A stretch of DNA of 60,532 bases from Glaciecola sp047637355. Its GTDB lineage: Bacteria; Pseudomonadota; Gammaproteobacteria; Enterobacterales; Alteromonadaceae. Within the stretch, counting starts at the first letter, position 1. Each line of letters begins with the position of its first letter. The stretch is from contig JBLIKA010000005.1 in NCBI GenBank assembly GCA_047637355.1, positions 1 to 60,532 on the forward strand, given 5' to 3'. The translations under genes were made by a program, and so were the position numbers. Shown one piece after another: positions 18,386 through 26,194 of this stretch. The notes under the pieces were generated by a model. The model saw nothing but the letters and a program-made list of their open reading frames with translations, did not search any database and had not been told where the DNA came from.

Positions 18386-19009
18386 ATGAAAAAACTAGGT
18401 TTGCTTGTTTGTTTAACTTTAGGTATGACTACAGTCGCATTTGCCAAAGGCGATCCAGAGGCAGGAAAAGCAAAATCACTGACATGTTCAGCGTGTCACG
18501 GCAGTGATGGTAATAGTGCTATTCCAATGAACCCAAAAATTGCAGGTCAGCATGACGGTTATTTGGTAAAGCAATTAACAGAATTTAGACTAGCATCACG
18601 CACTGGCGGTAAAGAAGGCCGAAATAATGCAGTGATGAATGGGATGTCTGCCGGGCTATCAGATCAGGACATCGATGATCTAGCTGCGTATTTTTCGAGT
18701 CAAGATCAAAAAGCTGGCGAAACACCTGAAGACGTTATTGAAGCAGGCCAAGCTCTTTATAGAGGCGGTAATGCTGAAAAAGGTATTACGTCATGTATCT
18801 CTTGCCATGGGCCAAGCGGAAAAGGAATGGGCTTGGCTGGGTTCCCTGTAATAAGTGGACAACATGCCGAGTACATCAGCTCACAGCTAAAAATGTTTAG
18901 AAGCGGCACCAGAGCAAACGACCAGAACGGCATGATGCGTGATATAGCTATAAAATTGAGCGATGACGATATTGAAATACTAGCTAAGTATGTAGGTGGC
19001 TTATATTAA
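18386..19009 (+). CDS. Dihaem cytochrome c4
   Basis: Periplasmic electron carrier of 207 residues with a signal peptide (MKKLGLLVCLTLGMTTVAFA) and two c-type haem motifs, CSACH (34-38) and CISCH (137-141), one in each of two homologous domains; the expected axial methionines follow. The frame is open from 18281, but the ATG at 18386 has an AAGAGA ribosome site and begins the signal peptide exactly. Cytochrome c4 beside engB and polA is common in gammaproteobacteria. It probably passes electrons to a terminal oxidase. Confidence 0.95.
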   Translation: MKKLGLLVCLTLGMTTVAFAKGDPEAGKAKSLTCSACHGSDGNSAIPMNPKIAGQHDGYLVKQLTEFRLASRTGGKEGRNNAVMNGMSAGLSDQDIDDLAAYFSSQDQKAGETPEDVIEAGQALYRGGNAEKGITSCISCHGPSGKGMGLAGFPVISGQHAEYISSQLKMFRSGTRANDQNGMMRDIAIKLSDDDIEILAKYVGGLY

Positions 19010-19042
19010 TTTTGCAGAAATAATTTTTTATTTGTAAATGAG

Positions 19043-19070
19043 TTGTAAATTTTATTCAATAATGTATTAT
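19043..19070 (+). promoter_or_regulatory. Candidate promoter for the structured RNA between c4 and yihI
   Basis: TTGTAA (19043-19048), a 16-base spacer and TATTAT (19065-19070). Transcription would begin near 19077, just ahead of the first stem of the structured region. Confidence 0.4.
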
Positions 19071-19226
19071 CCATACATCGTCTAGGGACAACTTGATTAC
19101 AGCGGTAGTTTACTACCAATTAAAAAAGTTGCTTCTAGAAAAAAAATGATAATAAAGCGTCAGGAAGACCTAGAACAAAGTTCGTTACTATTTCGTCAAT
19201 AATAATAAAAAGAGAAAAGTAACAAT

Positions 19227-19280
19227 ATGAACACTAAAGCACATGATGTGCGATACGGGAGAGGTGTCATTAGACACTGA
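19227..19280 (+). CDS. Possible 17-residue peptide within the structured RNA
   Basis: An ATG with an upstream AGAGAAAAG opens a short frame, MNTKAHDVRYGRGVIRH, closed by TGA just before the terminator hairpin. It overlaps two of the hairpins. It may be a leader peptide, or the RNA may be non-coding and the frame fortuitous. No family is recognised. Confidence 0.2.
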   Translation: MNTKAHDVRYGRGVIRH

Positions 19281-19288
19281 TTAAATTG

Positions 19289-19318
19289 AGGTGATAGCTT
19301 TGGCTATCACCTTTTTTC
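19289..19318 (+). terminator. Rho-independent terminator of the candidate RNA
   Basis: A perfect 10-bp stem AGGTGATAGC/GCTATCACCT with a TTTG loop, followed by six T residues. Confidence 0.9.
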
Positions 19319-19591
19319 TTTCTAGACTATGTTAGCTGAAACGGAACAATACAGAGCGCATTGCTACTGCACAAAAATTGTCTTAACTAATCAGCAATCT
19401 ACATATATAGACCGAACGTTTCTAAAAAAATTCCCATCACAAGAAAATAATTATCAATAACCTTTATCAATAACCCCCCCTGCTAAGTTACAATAGGCAG
19501 AATTGAAGAAACATAACAGCAATGCTGACTCTATAATGGCGCTTTACAGCGCGACTTCAAGAGAATAACGGCATAGCAAGTAAGGGCAGAA
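19319..19591. other. Leader region of yihI
   Basis: No gene seen. Two copies of TTATCAATAACC-like sequence lie about 14 bases apart near 19450-19475. The yihI promoter is presumably here but cannot be placed. Confidence 0.3.
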
Positions 19592-20083
19592 ATGGCTAGC
19601 AAGAAAACTAGAAAAGGCGGTCAAATAGGCACGCCAAAGTCGACTATTCCGATTGTACGCACTCCATCTGATCGTACAAGAAAGAAAAATGGAAACAAAC
19701 CAGGTACTAGAAACAGTGTTATTGACGCAGCAGAAAGCGCCAGACAAAACCAAAAAAAGGATCTCCGCTTCGGTAGCAAGGTTCCTATTGATTTGTTACG
19801 TCATAAAAAGACCAATAGTCAGCCGACCGAGAACAAAATATCCTATAAAACACCCAAGCATGAGTTGGATGCGATTGAAGCTGATGACAAATTGCAGAAG
19901 CTGCTAGATAAGCAAGAATCAAAGGCATTAACAGCACTAGAGCAAGTCTATGTAAACACAAGCTTAGCCCGTCATTTAGTGCTTTGTGACATGTTAGGAA
20001 TTAATGCTGAAGATGAAATTGAAGAAGAAGATGATCCTCTTTCGCGTTTAGACGCAATTAGTATGGACGACTTCAAAGATTAA
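19592..20083 (+). CDS. yihI: Der GTPase-activating protein YihI
   Basis: A 163-residue, very hydrophilic protein with a basic, Lys/Arg-rich N-terminal half (starting MASKKTRKGG) and an acidic C-terminus ending EIEEEDDPLSRLDAISMDDF. This charge layout and the LDAIE...LDKL core match YihI, which stimulates the GTPase Der (EngA) in ribosome assembly. It lies eight bases before the DUF2489 gene and near engB, as in related genomes. Confidence 0.88.
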   Translation: MASKKTRKGGQIGTPKSTIPIVRTPSDRTRKKNGNKPGTRNSVIDAAESARQNQKKDLRFGSKVPIDLLRHKKTNSQPTENKISYKTPKHELDAIEADDKLQKLLDKQESKALTALEQVYVNTSLARHLVLCDMLGINAEDEIEEEDDPLSRLDAISMDDFKD

Positions 20084-20091
20084 GTAGAGAA

Positions 20092-20535
20092 ATGACTGAA
20101 ATATTATTAGGAACCTTTGGGGCGATAATCATTATCGCCCTTGGTGTATACGCTGGAAAATTGCTGTTTGTATTAATGCAGCAGAAAGCGCGCCAACAAG
20201 CCGCAAGAGATAAACGTATTGATTCGATAGTGCAGAGTATTCAAACAATTGCGTTTGCTATGCAACAACAGCAGTGTAACTATTCTGAGGGCGCAATTAG
20301 AATTTGTAATTTACTCAAAGCGTTACCAATAGAAAATATTCCCGACTACTCGCTCGTATTTCCTCAATTACATAGTTTATTCGATACAATCAAAGATTAC
20401 CCAACACATGAAGAACGCAGTGCCTTAAGTAAGCAGGAAATCCGAAAACAAGACCGTCAGCGTGAGCAGATTGAAAGTGAAGCTGAAAGTGGTATTCAGG
20501 AAGAAATTGGTCGATTAAAAGTTTTTAGCTGCTAG
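20092..20535 (+). CDS. Membrane-anchored DUF2489-type protein
   Basis: 147 residues: one N-terminal membrane helix (about residues 4-30) followed by a soluble, charged helical region with heptad-like QQ-rich stretches. Position directly after yihI and length fit the DUF2489 family found there in many gammaproteobacteria. Function unknown. It overlaps no gene and is probably co-transcribed with yihI (8-base gap). Confidence 0.75.
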   Translation: MTEILLGTFGAIIIIALGVYAGKLLFVLMQQKARQQAARDKRIDSIVQSIQTIAFAMQQQQCNYSEGAIRICNLLKALPIENIPDYSLVFPQLHSLFDTIKDYPTHEERSALSKQEIRKQDRQREQIESEAESGIQEEIGRLKVFSC

Positions 20536-20600
20536 TTGTTAGTCAAAATGGCATCTAACAATGTTACATATCGTGAGGTAGTTTGTTGCAATCACAATAA

Positions 20601-21254
20601 TCAAGCAACCGTTGTACTGCGTTGAAGTGCTGATAACGTTTCTTCAACCTCTAGTTGCTCTGTTTTTAGTGCGCTGTGACAAGGACAACCTACGAGGTGG
20701 TCGTTAACCATGCCGACTGCCTGCATAAACGCATAGCAAATGGTACTGCCAACAAAGCTAAAACCGACTTTTTTAAGCGCTTTTGCCATTGCATTTGACG
20801 CCGCCGATGTTGTTGCAATATCACCTTTGGTTTTACAGTTAGTTTGAATTATTCGATGTTGCGTAAATTGCCATAAATATAGATTAAATGGCATTACCTC
20901 CTCTATATGTATATAAGCATGTGCATTTTTAATGATCGACTTTATTTTTAACTTGTTACGCACTATCCCTTTATTTTGCATTAGTGACATAACATCATCT
21001 TCGGTCATTTTAACAATTTCTCGCGGGTTAAACTGATGGAATGCCTTTTCGTAGTTTTTTTGTTTACGTAAAATTGTTAACCAACTTAATCCAGCTTGCT
21101 GACCGTCCAAACATAGCTTTGCAAACAACTCTTGGCTATCTAAAACGGGTCTACCCCATTCGTCGTTATGATAAGCAACGTATTGGGGATCAGAGGTTTC
21201 CCATGCACAGATGGTAGCTGCCTGAGCAGTATCAGTAGTCAAAATAGGGCTCAT
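20601..21254 (-). CDS. tag: DNA-3-methyladenine glycosylase I
   Basis: Base-excision repair enzyme removing 3-methyladenine. The 217 residues contain the typical CAWETSDPQYVAYHNDEWGRP start of the domain, DGQQAGLSWLTILRKQ, and the zinc-binding C-terminal part with GSTICYAFMQAVGMVNDH and GCPCH. It is about 30 residues longer than E. coli Tag, with short extensions at both ends. It stands alone, convergent with the yihI operon. Confidence 0.95.
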   Translation of the reverse strand: MSPILTTDTAQAATICAWETSDPQYVAYHNDEWGRPVLDSQELFAKLCLDGQQAGLSWLTILRKQKNYEKAFHQFNPREIVKMTEDDVMSLMQNKGIVRNKLKIKSIIKNAHAYIHIEEVMPFNLYLWQFTQHRIIQTNCKTKGDIATTSAASNAMAKALKKVGFSFVGSTICYAFMQAVGMVNDHLVGCPCHSALKTEQLEVEETLSALQRSTTVA

Positions 21255-21691
21255 TCTTTATATCCTCATTGTGTCATTACTGAACTAGTTGATGAGTTAA
21301 TTGACTAGTTTGTAGCACCCAAGCGTAAAGCTTATCTTGGGAAAGATCTACCGGCTAAAATATTTGCTTGCTTCCAATACATCGAGCATTTAAACAATTA
21401 GCCCATAAAAACATCGTGATTATCGTAAGACAAAAGAATGATTTGCATCAAAAGCACTTTTATTACGCTTTACTCATTGAATATCTAGGGTGCAGGGTTA
21501 TCAATTGATGTAACTAGACGGTATACTCTAAAGCTAATTTTTTGCGTTAGATAAGTTAGCGATTTGGGTTTAAACGACCAGTTTGGTCAACGCTTAGCAT
21601 TCGCCATCCAAGTGATGTTGAGAACAGCCTAAATTAACTTACACTGACGTATATTTGAATTTCACACTGAGCATAGAAGAATTTAGCACTC
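21255..21691. other. tag-glyQ intergenic region
   Basis: About 440 bases with no gene seen. It holds divergent promoters for tag and glyQ that I cannot place. ACTAGT occurs twice (near 21283 and 21304), and an inverted repeat GACCA-gttt-TGGTC lies near 21577-21590. Confidence 0.3.
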
Positions 21692-22636
21692 ATGCAAAAT
21701 TATGACAGCAAGACATTTCAAGGTCTTATCCTTGCATTGCAAAACTATTGGGCATCTCAAGGATGCGTTATTATTCAACCTCTTGATATGGAAGTAGGCG
21801 CTGGTACATTCCATCCAATGACCTTCCTTCGTTCTTTAGGTCCCGAGCCCATCAGCAGTGCTTATGTTCAGCCTTGTCGCCGCCCCACTGACGGCCGCTA
21901 TGGTGAAAACCCGAACCGTTTACAACAGTATTATCAATTTCAAGTAATGCTAAAACCTTCGCCCGACAATATTCAGGAACTTTATTTAGGCTCACTTGAA
22001 ATGCTTGGTTTTGACCTTCTTGTGCATGACATCCGTTTTGTAGAAGATAACTGGGAGTCGCCAACGCTTGGGGCTTGGGGCCTTGGTTGGGAGGTGTGGT
22101 TAAATGGCATGGAAGTCACACAGTTTACCTACTTCCAGCAAGTAGGTGGTCTTGAATGTAAACCTGTTACCGGTGAAATCACTTATGGCCTAGAGCGCTT
22201 GGCGATGTATATACAAGGCGTTGATAGCATCTATGATTTAGTTTGGACCAACGGGCCAATGGGTACAGTTACTTATGGTGATGTATTCTTGCAAAACGAA
22301 AAGGAACAGTCAGCCTATAACTTTGAATATGCTGATGTCGATTTCCTTTTTAGAACCTTCGATGAATGTGAAAAAGTGAGTAACAAGTTAATTGAAGCAC
22401 GACTGCCCTTGCCCGCTTATGAACAAGTAATGAAAGCGTCACATGCATTTAACTTATTAGATGCACGTCATGCTATTTCAGTAACCGAAAGACAGCGCTA
22501 CATTCTGCGCGTCCGCACCTTATCAAAAGCCTGTGCTGAAATGTATTATGCCTCACGCGAGGCACTTGGCTTCCCTCTTTGTAAAAATACACAGAGCGAG
22601 ACTACAAACGCTGATAACCAGCATAAGGAAGCCTAA
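21692..22636 (+). CDS. glyQ: Glycine-tRNA ligase alpha subunit
   Basis: Catalytic alpha chain of the bacterial alpha2-beta2 glycyl-tRNA synthetase. The 314 residues begin with the conserved TFQGLILALQNYWASQGCVIIQPLDMEVGAGTFHP-type segment and contain the class II motifs QPCRRPTDGRYGENPNR and EVTQFTYFQQVGG. A short C-terminal extension (about 12 residues, polar) is the only difference from E. coli. The beta-subunit gene starts four bases later. Confidence 0.98.
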   Translation: MQNYDSKTFQGLILALQNYWASQGCVIIQPLDMEVGAGTFHPMTFLRSLGPEPISSAYVQPCRRPTDGRYGENPNRLQQYYQFQVMLKPSPDNIQELYLGSLEMLGFDLLVHDIRFVEDNWESPTLGAWGLGWEVWLNGMEVTQFTYFQQVGGLECKPVTGEITYGLERLAMYIQGVDSIYDLVWTNGPMGTVTYGDVFLQNEKEQSAYNFEYADVDFLFRTFDECEKVSNKLIEARLPLPAYEQVMKASHAFNLLDARHAISVTERQRYILRVRTLSKACAEMYYASREALGFPLCKNTQSETTNADNQHKEA

Positions 22637-22639
22637 GCA

Positions 22640-24721
22640 ATGACTGTCATTAAGCAAAATCTATTAATCGAGCTAGGCACCGAAGAGCTTCCACCAAAGT
22701 CACTTAAGCAATTATCGGAAAGCTTCACGCTAAATATTCATGATGAATTGATCAAAGCTGGGTTTGAATTTGATTCTATAGCGCCTTATGCAGCCCCTCG
22801 TCGTTTGGCTGTGGTTGTAAAAAATTGTGCTGGGACGCAACCTGATAGCAAAGTCGAAAAGCGTGGTCCGGCAATATCATCAGCTTTTGATGCGGATGGT
22901 AATCCGACGCGCGCAGCGCAAGGTTGGGCAAAAGGTAATGGCATTGAGGTTGCCGAGGCGTCACGATTAAAGACCGATAAGGGTGAGTGGTTGCTGCACG
23001 TTGCTGAAGTAAAAGGAAAAGCATTGAAGGACGTATTGCAGGAAGTTTTGCAAACAACCGTCAAGAAGCTTCCTATCCCAAAGCCAATGCGCTGGGGATC
23101 GTCGTCAGCTGAATTTATTCGCCCAGTGCACACCTTGTGTGTCATGTTTGGTAGCGTCGTTATTCCCGTAACTTTGTTCGGATTGACTTCCGCAAACCAG
23201 TTATCTGGCCACCGTTTTCATGGTCAACGTCGCTTTACATTGGACCATGCTGATAATTATGCGAGCGCGTTAATGGCCCAATATGTTGTTGCCGATTACG
23301 CACAACGTGCCGATACCATTGAAGCAGGGCTAATAGCTAGAGCCGAAGAACTCGGAGTAACACCCGACTATAACCGTGCATTGTTAGAAGAGATTTCTTC
23401 GCTTGTAGAATGGCCTGTTATTTTATCTGCTAAGTTTGAGGCTGATTTTCTTGATGTGCCAAAAGAAGCACTCATATACACAATGAAGGATGATCAAAAG
23501 TATGTCCCTCTATTGGATGACGAGGGTAAGTTATCATCGATGTTCTTATTTGTATCAAACATTGAAAGCAAAGACCCACTTCAAGTAATTGAAGGAAACC
23601 AGAAGGTTATTCGTCCGCGTTTGTCCGACGCAAAGTTTTTCTTCGAGAATGACAAAAAAACAACATTAGCATCTAAGGCGGAACAATTAGCGACCGTTCT
23701 ATTCCAGAAAGACTTGGGTACCGTTGCGGATAAGACCGCACGTTTAGTGTCAATTAGTATAAGTATAGCCAATGAATTAAAGATAGATCCAACACACGTT
23801 GCGCGAGCTGCGGCGTTGTCCAAGGCCGATTTACTGAGTGACATGGTCATGGAGTTCCCCAGTGTGCAGGGTATCATGGGGCATCATTATGCGTTACATG
23901 ACGGAGAACATGCCGACGTAGCGTTAGCTATTGAGGAACAATATTTACCGCGCTTTGCGGGGGATAGACTACCAACCTCAAGCGCAGGTTATATCCTGTC
24001 CCTTGCAGAAAAGCTCGATACATTGGTTGGAATATTTGGTATTGGTAAACTACCTAAAGGCGACAAAGACCCTTTTGCGCTCCGCCGATCAGCAATTGGC
24101 ATATTGCGTATTATGGTTGAAAACAAATTGGCACTGGATTTACACAGTATGGTGAAAAGTGTTGTTAGTATTTACGCTGATAGATTATCGAATGCGCAAA
24201 CAGCAACTCAGGTGCATACCTTCTTATTGGATAGATTTAAGCCTTTTTATCAAGACCAAGACATCACTGGAGATGTTGTGAGTGCCGTGATGACGCAACA
24301 ACCAACAACGGCGATTGATTTTGATGCGAGGATTAGAGCAGTTACTGCATTTAAGCAAATGGATAGCGCTGTCGATTTAGTTGCTGCAAATAAGCGTGTA
24401 GCTAATATTTTGAATAAAAATGATATTGATATTGACGCATTGCCATCTATTGACCCGTCATTGTTTATCGAAGACGCAGAAAAGGCCCTATTTTTTGCAC
24501 TACAAAGCGCACAGAGCGAAGTTAGCCGCCTTATTGACACATTGGCCTATGATCAGGTTTTGGCGTCGCTTACCGTCCTAAAGACGCCACTTAATAACTT
24601 CTTTGATGACGTCATGATTATGGCCGATGACCAAAAGGTAAAATCAAATCGGGTTGCCTTGGTAGGCAAAGCGAGACAACTTTTCTTGTCCGTAGCAGAC
24701 GTTTCAGTATTAGCAGTATAA
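22640..24721 (+). CDS. glyS: Glycine-tRNA ligase beta subunit
   Basis: 693 residues (689 in E. coli), tRNA-binding partner of GlyQ. It begins with the family hallmark LLIELGTEELPPKSL and contains the B3/B4-like and HD-like middle region and the C-terminal anticodon-binding DALR-like domain. Its gene follows glyQ by three bases, so stoichiometric expression is expected. Nothing unusual is seen. Confidence 0.98.
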   Translation: MTVIKQNLLIELGTEELPPKSLKQLSESFTLNIHDELIKAGFEFDSIAPYAAPRRLAVVVKNCAGTQPDSKVEKRGPAISSAFDADGNPTRAAQGWAKGNGIEVAEASRLKTDKGEWLLHVAEVKGKALKDVLQEVLQTTVKKLPIPKPMRWGSSSAEFIRPVHTLCVMFGSVVIPVTLFGLTSANQLSGHRFHGQRRFTLDHADNYASALMAQYVVADYAQRADTIEAGLIARAEELGVTPDYNRALLEEISSLVEWPVILSAKFEADFLDVPKEALIYTMKDDQKYVPLLDDEGKLSSMFLFVSNIESKDPLQVIEGNQKVIRPRLSDAKFFFENDKKTTLASKAEQLATVLFQKDLGTVADKTARLVSISISIANELKIDPTHVARAAALSKADLLSDMVMEFPSVQGIMGHHYALHDGEHADVALAIEEQYLPRFAGDRLPTSSAGYILSLAEKLDTLVGIFGIGKLPKGDKDPFALRRSAIGILRIMVENKLALDLHSMVKSVVSIYADRLSNAQTATQVHTFLLDRFKPFYQDQDITGDVVSAVMTQQPTTAIDFDARIRAVTAFKQMDSAVDLVAANKRVANILNKNDIDIDALPSIDPSLFIEDAEKALFFALQSAQSEVSRLIDTLAYDQVLASLTVLKTPLNNFFDDVMIMADDQKVKSNRVALVGKARQLFLSVADVSVLAV

Positions 24722-24733
24722 GGGTTAGTGGCT

Positions 24734-25186
24734 ATGCATAAATTTACGAAGTTAACTGTTGTAGCACTGAGTTTAGTTGCGTTAGGTGCATGTTCAACTC
24801 GTTCCGCTAGAGACTTAATTAGTTTTGAGCCTGATAAGAACTACCAAGACATGTATTTACGTGGAGTTTTCAACTGGTGGGAAGCAACGGATCAATTCAA
24901 ATTCAGTCGGATTTCTCCCGATCTATATACCATTACAATTGAATTGATTGCCGATGGTCAACCGTATGATTTTAAAGTAGCTGACGCTAGTTGGACTCCT
25001 GAGTTCAACTGCGGCTTCGAGTATTCACCACGCAGGGTCGAATTATATGACCCGGTTGAGTTGATTTGTGAGCAAACCAGTCAAAACATTCAATTTATTC
25101 CATCAGATACAGGTTTGTTTACATTTGAATTTGATATATCAGATAACAGTGAGCCAGAACTTACTATTACCAGAGTCGATGATTAG
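24734..25186 (+). CDS. Small lipoprotein with a carbohydrate-binding-like beta-sandwich
   Basis: About 150 residues. A type II signal peptide ends at the lipobox LGAC (Cys20), so it is lipid-anchored. The body (YLRGVFNWWEATDQFKF ... YDFKVADASW) resembles the starch-binding-like N-terminal beta-sandwiches of pullulanase-type enzymes, but no catalytic domain is present. I start at ATG 24734 (AGGG ribosome site at 24721) rather than the GTG six bases earlier. It follows glyS by 12 bases and is probably co-transcribed. Function unknown. Confidence 0.65.
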   Translation: MHKFTKLTVVALSLVALGACSTRSARDLISFEPDKNYQDMYLRGVFNWWEATDQFKFSRISPDLYTITIELIADGQPYDFKVADASWTPEFNCGFEYSPRRVELYDPVELICEQTSQNIQFIPSDTGLFTFEFDISDNSEPELTITRVDD

Positions 25187-26140
25187 ACACTACTAGTGTT
25201 AATGTGGCTCGGTAACAATTGTTTATTTACTTGTCATGATCTACTAAATAGCTATAGAGGAGTTCTGTTTTCTCATCGATGTAACCATTTTTTTCATTCC
25301 AGAGTATAGACTGACGTTCAATACAAATCGTTACTATACAAATTTATTGACATCTGTGGTCCGTTTTTCGTTCAAGGTTGCGCATCAGCATCAACGGGTT
25401 TTTTATTAAATCTGCGTCTGATGTTTAAACCTTAGAGTTCACTTACCCCACCACAATTTTTGATCACATTAACTTCAACACTTCAATCACAGACATTAGT
25501 AGTCGTTCAACTTATTTAATGCAGATTAATATTACTTTTCATCTGATTCGTAAATGTAAAATGCTTAATAAGAAGCTTCCTATTTTTTACTAATACTTTT
25601 ATTAAATGTTTTATTTACGTAATTAGATTTTAGCCACCTATTTTTTATAGTTTGATATTTTCGCCAAAAATATGTTTCGATTACAGAGTTGATATTGGCG
25701 TTTATGGGTACCAGTTCCACTTATCCAGCCACACACAATATACATATAACCATATGATTTAAAATAGTTTTATGGTGCAGAAAACATACTTAACGGATTG
25801 GTTTATGGCCTCATGCCAGCCAAATATTATCGTTATACGCACTAACGAAACGAAGCGTTAGTTTTGCTACGTTACATGGCTAAAACTGGATATTGATAAA
25901 AATAACATAACCTGCTGAAAAATATAGAAATTATTTATTTATTACGATTAGTAAAGATAAATTACATTCTATTTTGCTTTTACGTAGATTTTTATAAGAA
26001 CTTTATTGAATAGCTGTTTATTCAAAAAGCTTTTGGTAAATTTGGTTTTAAAGGTTACCTTTTTAAAAGTGGTTTCATCAATTTGGTTTTTTGGGTGGTT
26101 ACTTTATAAGTCGATTTCGAATAACCAGTTTCGAGACATA
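25187..26140. other. One-kilobase, very AT-rich intergenic region between convergent genes
   Basis: Lies between the ends of the lipoprotein gene and gyrB. No credible gene: the longest frame (26006-26188) is a low-complexity run into the gyrB terminator. An inverted repeat ACTAACG/CGTTAGT with an 8-base loop lies at 25841-25862. It may be the residue of decayed genes, but nothing recognisable remains. Confidence 0.4.
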
Positions 26141-26173
26141 AAAAAAGGTGCTCACTTCAGGAACACCTTTTTT
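26141..26173 (-). terminator. Terminator of gyrB
   Basis: On the minus strand: GGTG and CACC arms around a 13-base loop, extended by A-run/T-run pairing and ending in six T residues. It lies about 20 bases after the gyrB stop and is symmetrical enough to work on both strands. Confidence 0.8.
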
Positions 26174-26194
26174 TATTTTACTTTTTGAATGTAT

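Larger units (their letters stand above)
19077..19318 (+). ncRNA. Candidate structured non-coding RNA, about 240 nt
   Basis: A 580-base gap without a long gene carries a dense series of hairpins and ends in a perfect terminator. First, a nested stem: TCTAG (19081-19085) pairs with CTAGA (19135-19139), CAACTT (19089-19094) pairs with AAGTTG (19126-19131), and inside is GGTAGT/ACTACC (19104-19117). Next is a small GTC-AGGAA-GAC hairpin, then GCACAT/ATGTGC, then GTGTC-atta-GACAC, then the terminator. Exposed GGA motifs occur at three places (GGGACA, CAGGAAG, CGGGAGA), which hints at CsrA binding but is far fewer than in CsrB. I recognise no known family. Confidence 0.5.

Noticed and set aside
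19077..19318. CsrB/CsrC-type sponge RNA
   Set aside because: Only three GGA motifs are present, far fewer than in that family, although the RNA itself remains a candidate.
25841..25862. attC-like site in the gyrB-glyS gap
   Set aside because: The ACTAACG/CGTTAGT repeat is short, with no second pair of arms and no cassette beside it.
26006..26188. 60-residue frame downstream of the lipoprotein gene
   Set aside because: Low-complexity Phe/Val/Lys sequence running into the gyrB terminator, with no ribosome site and no family resemblance.
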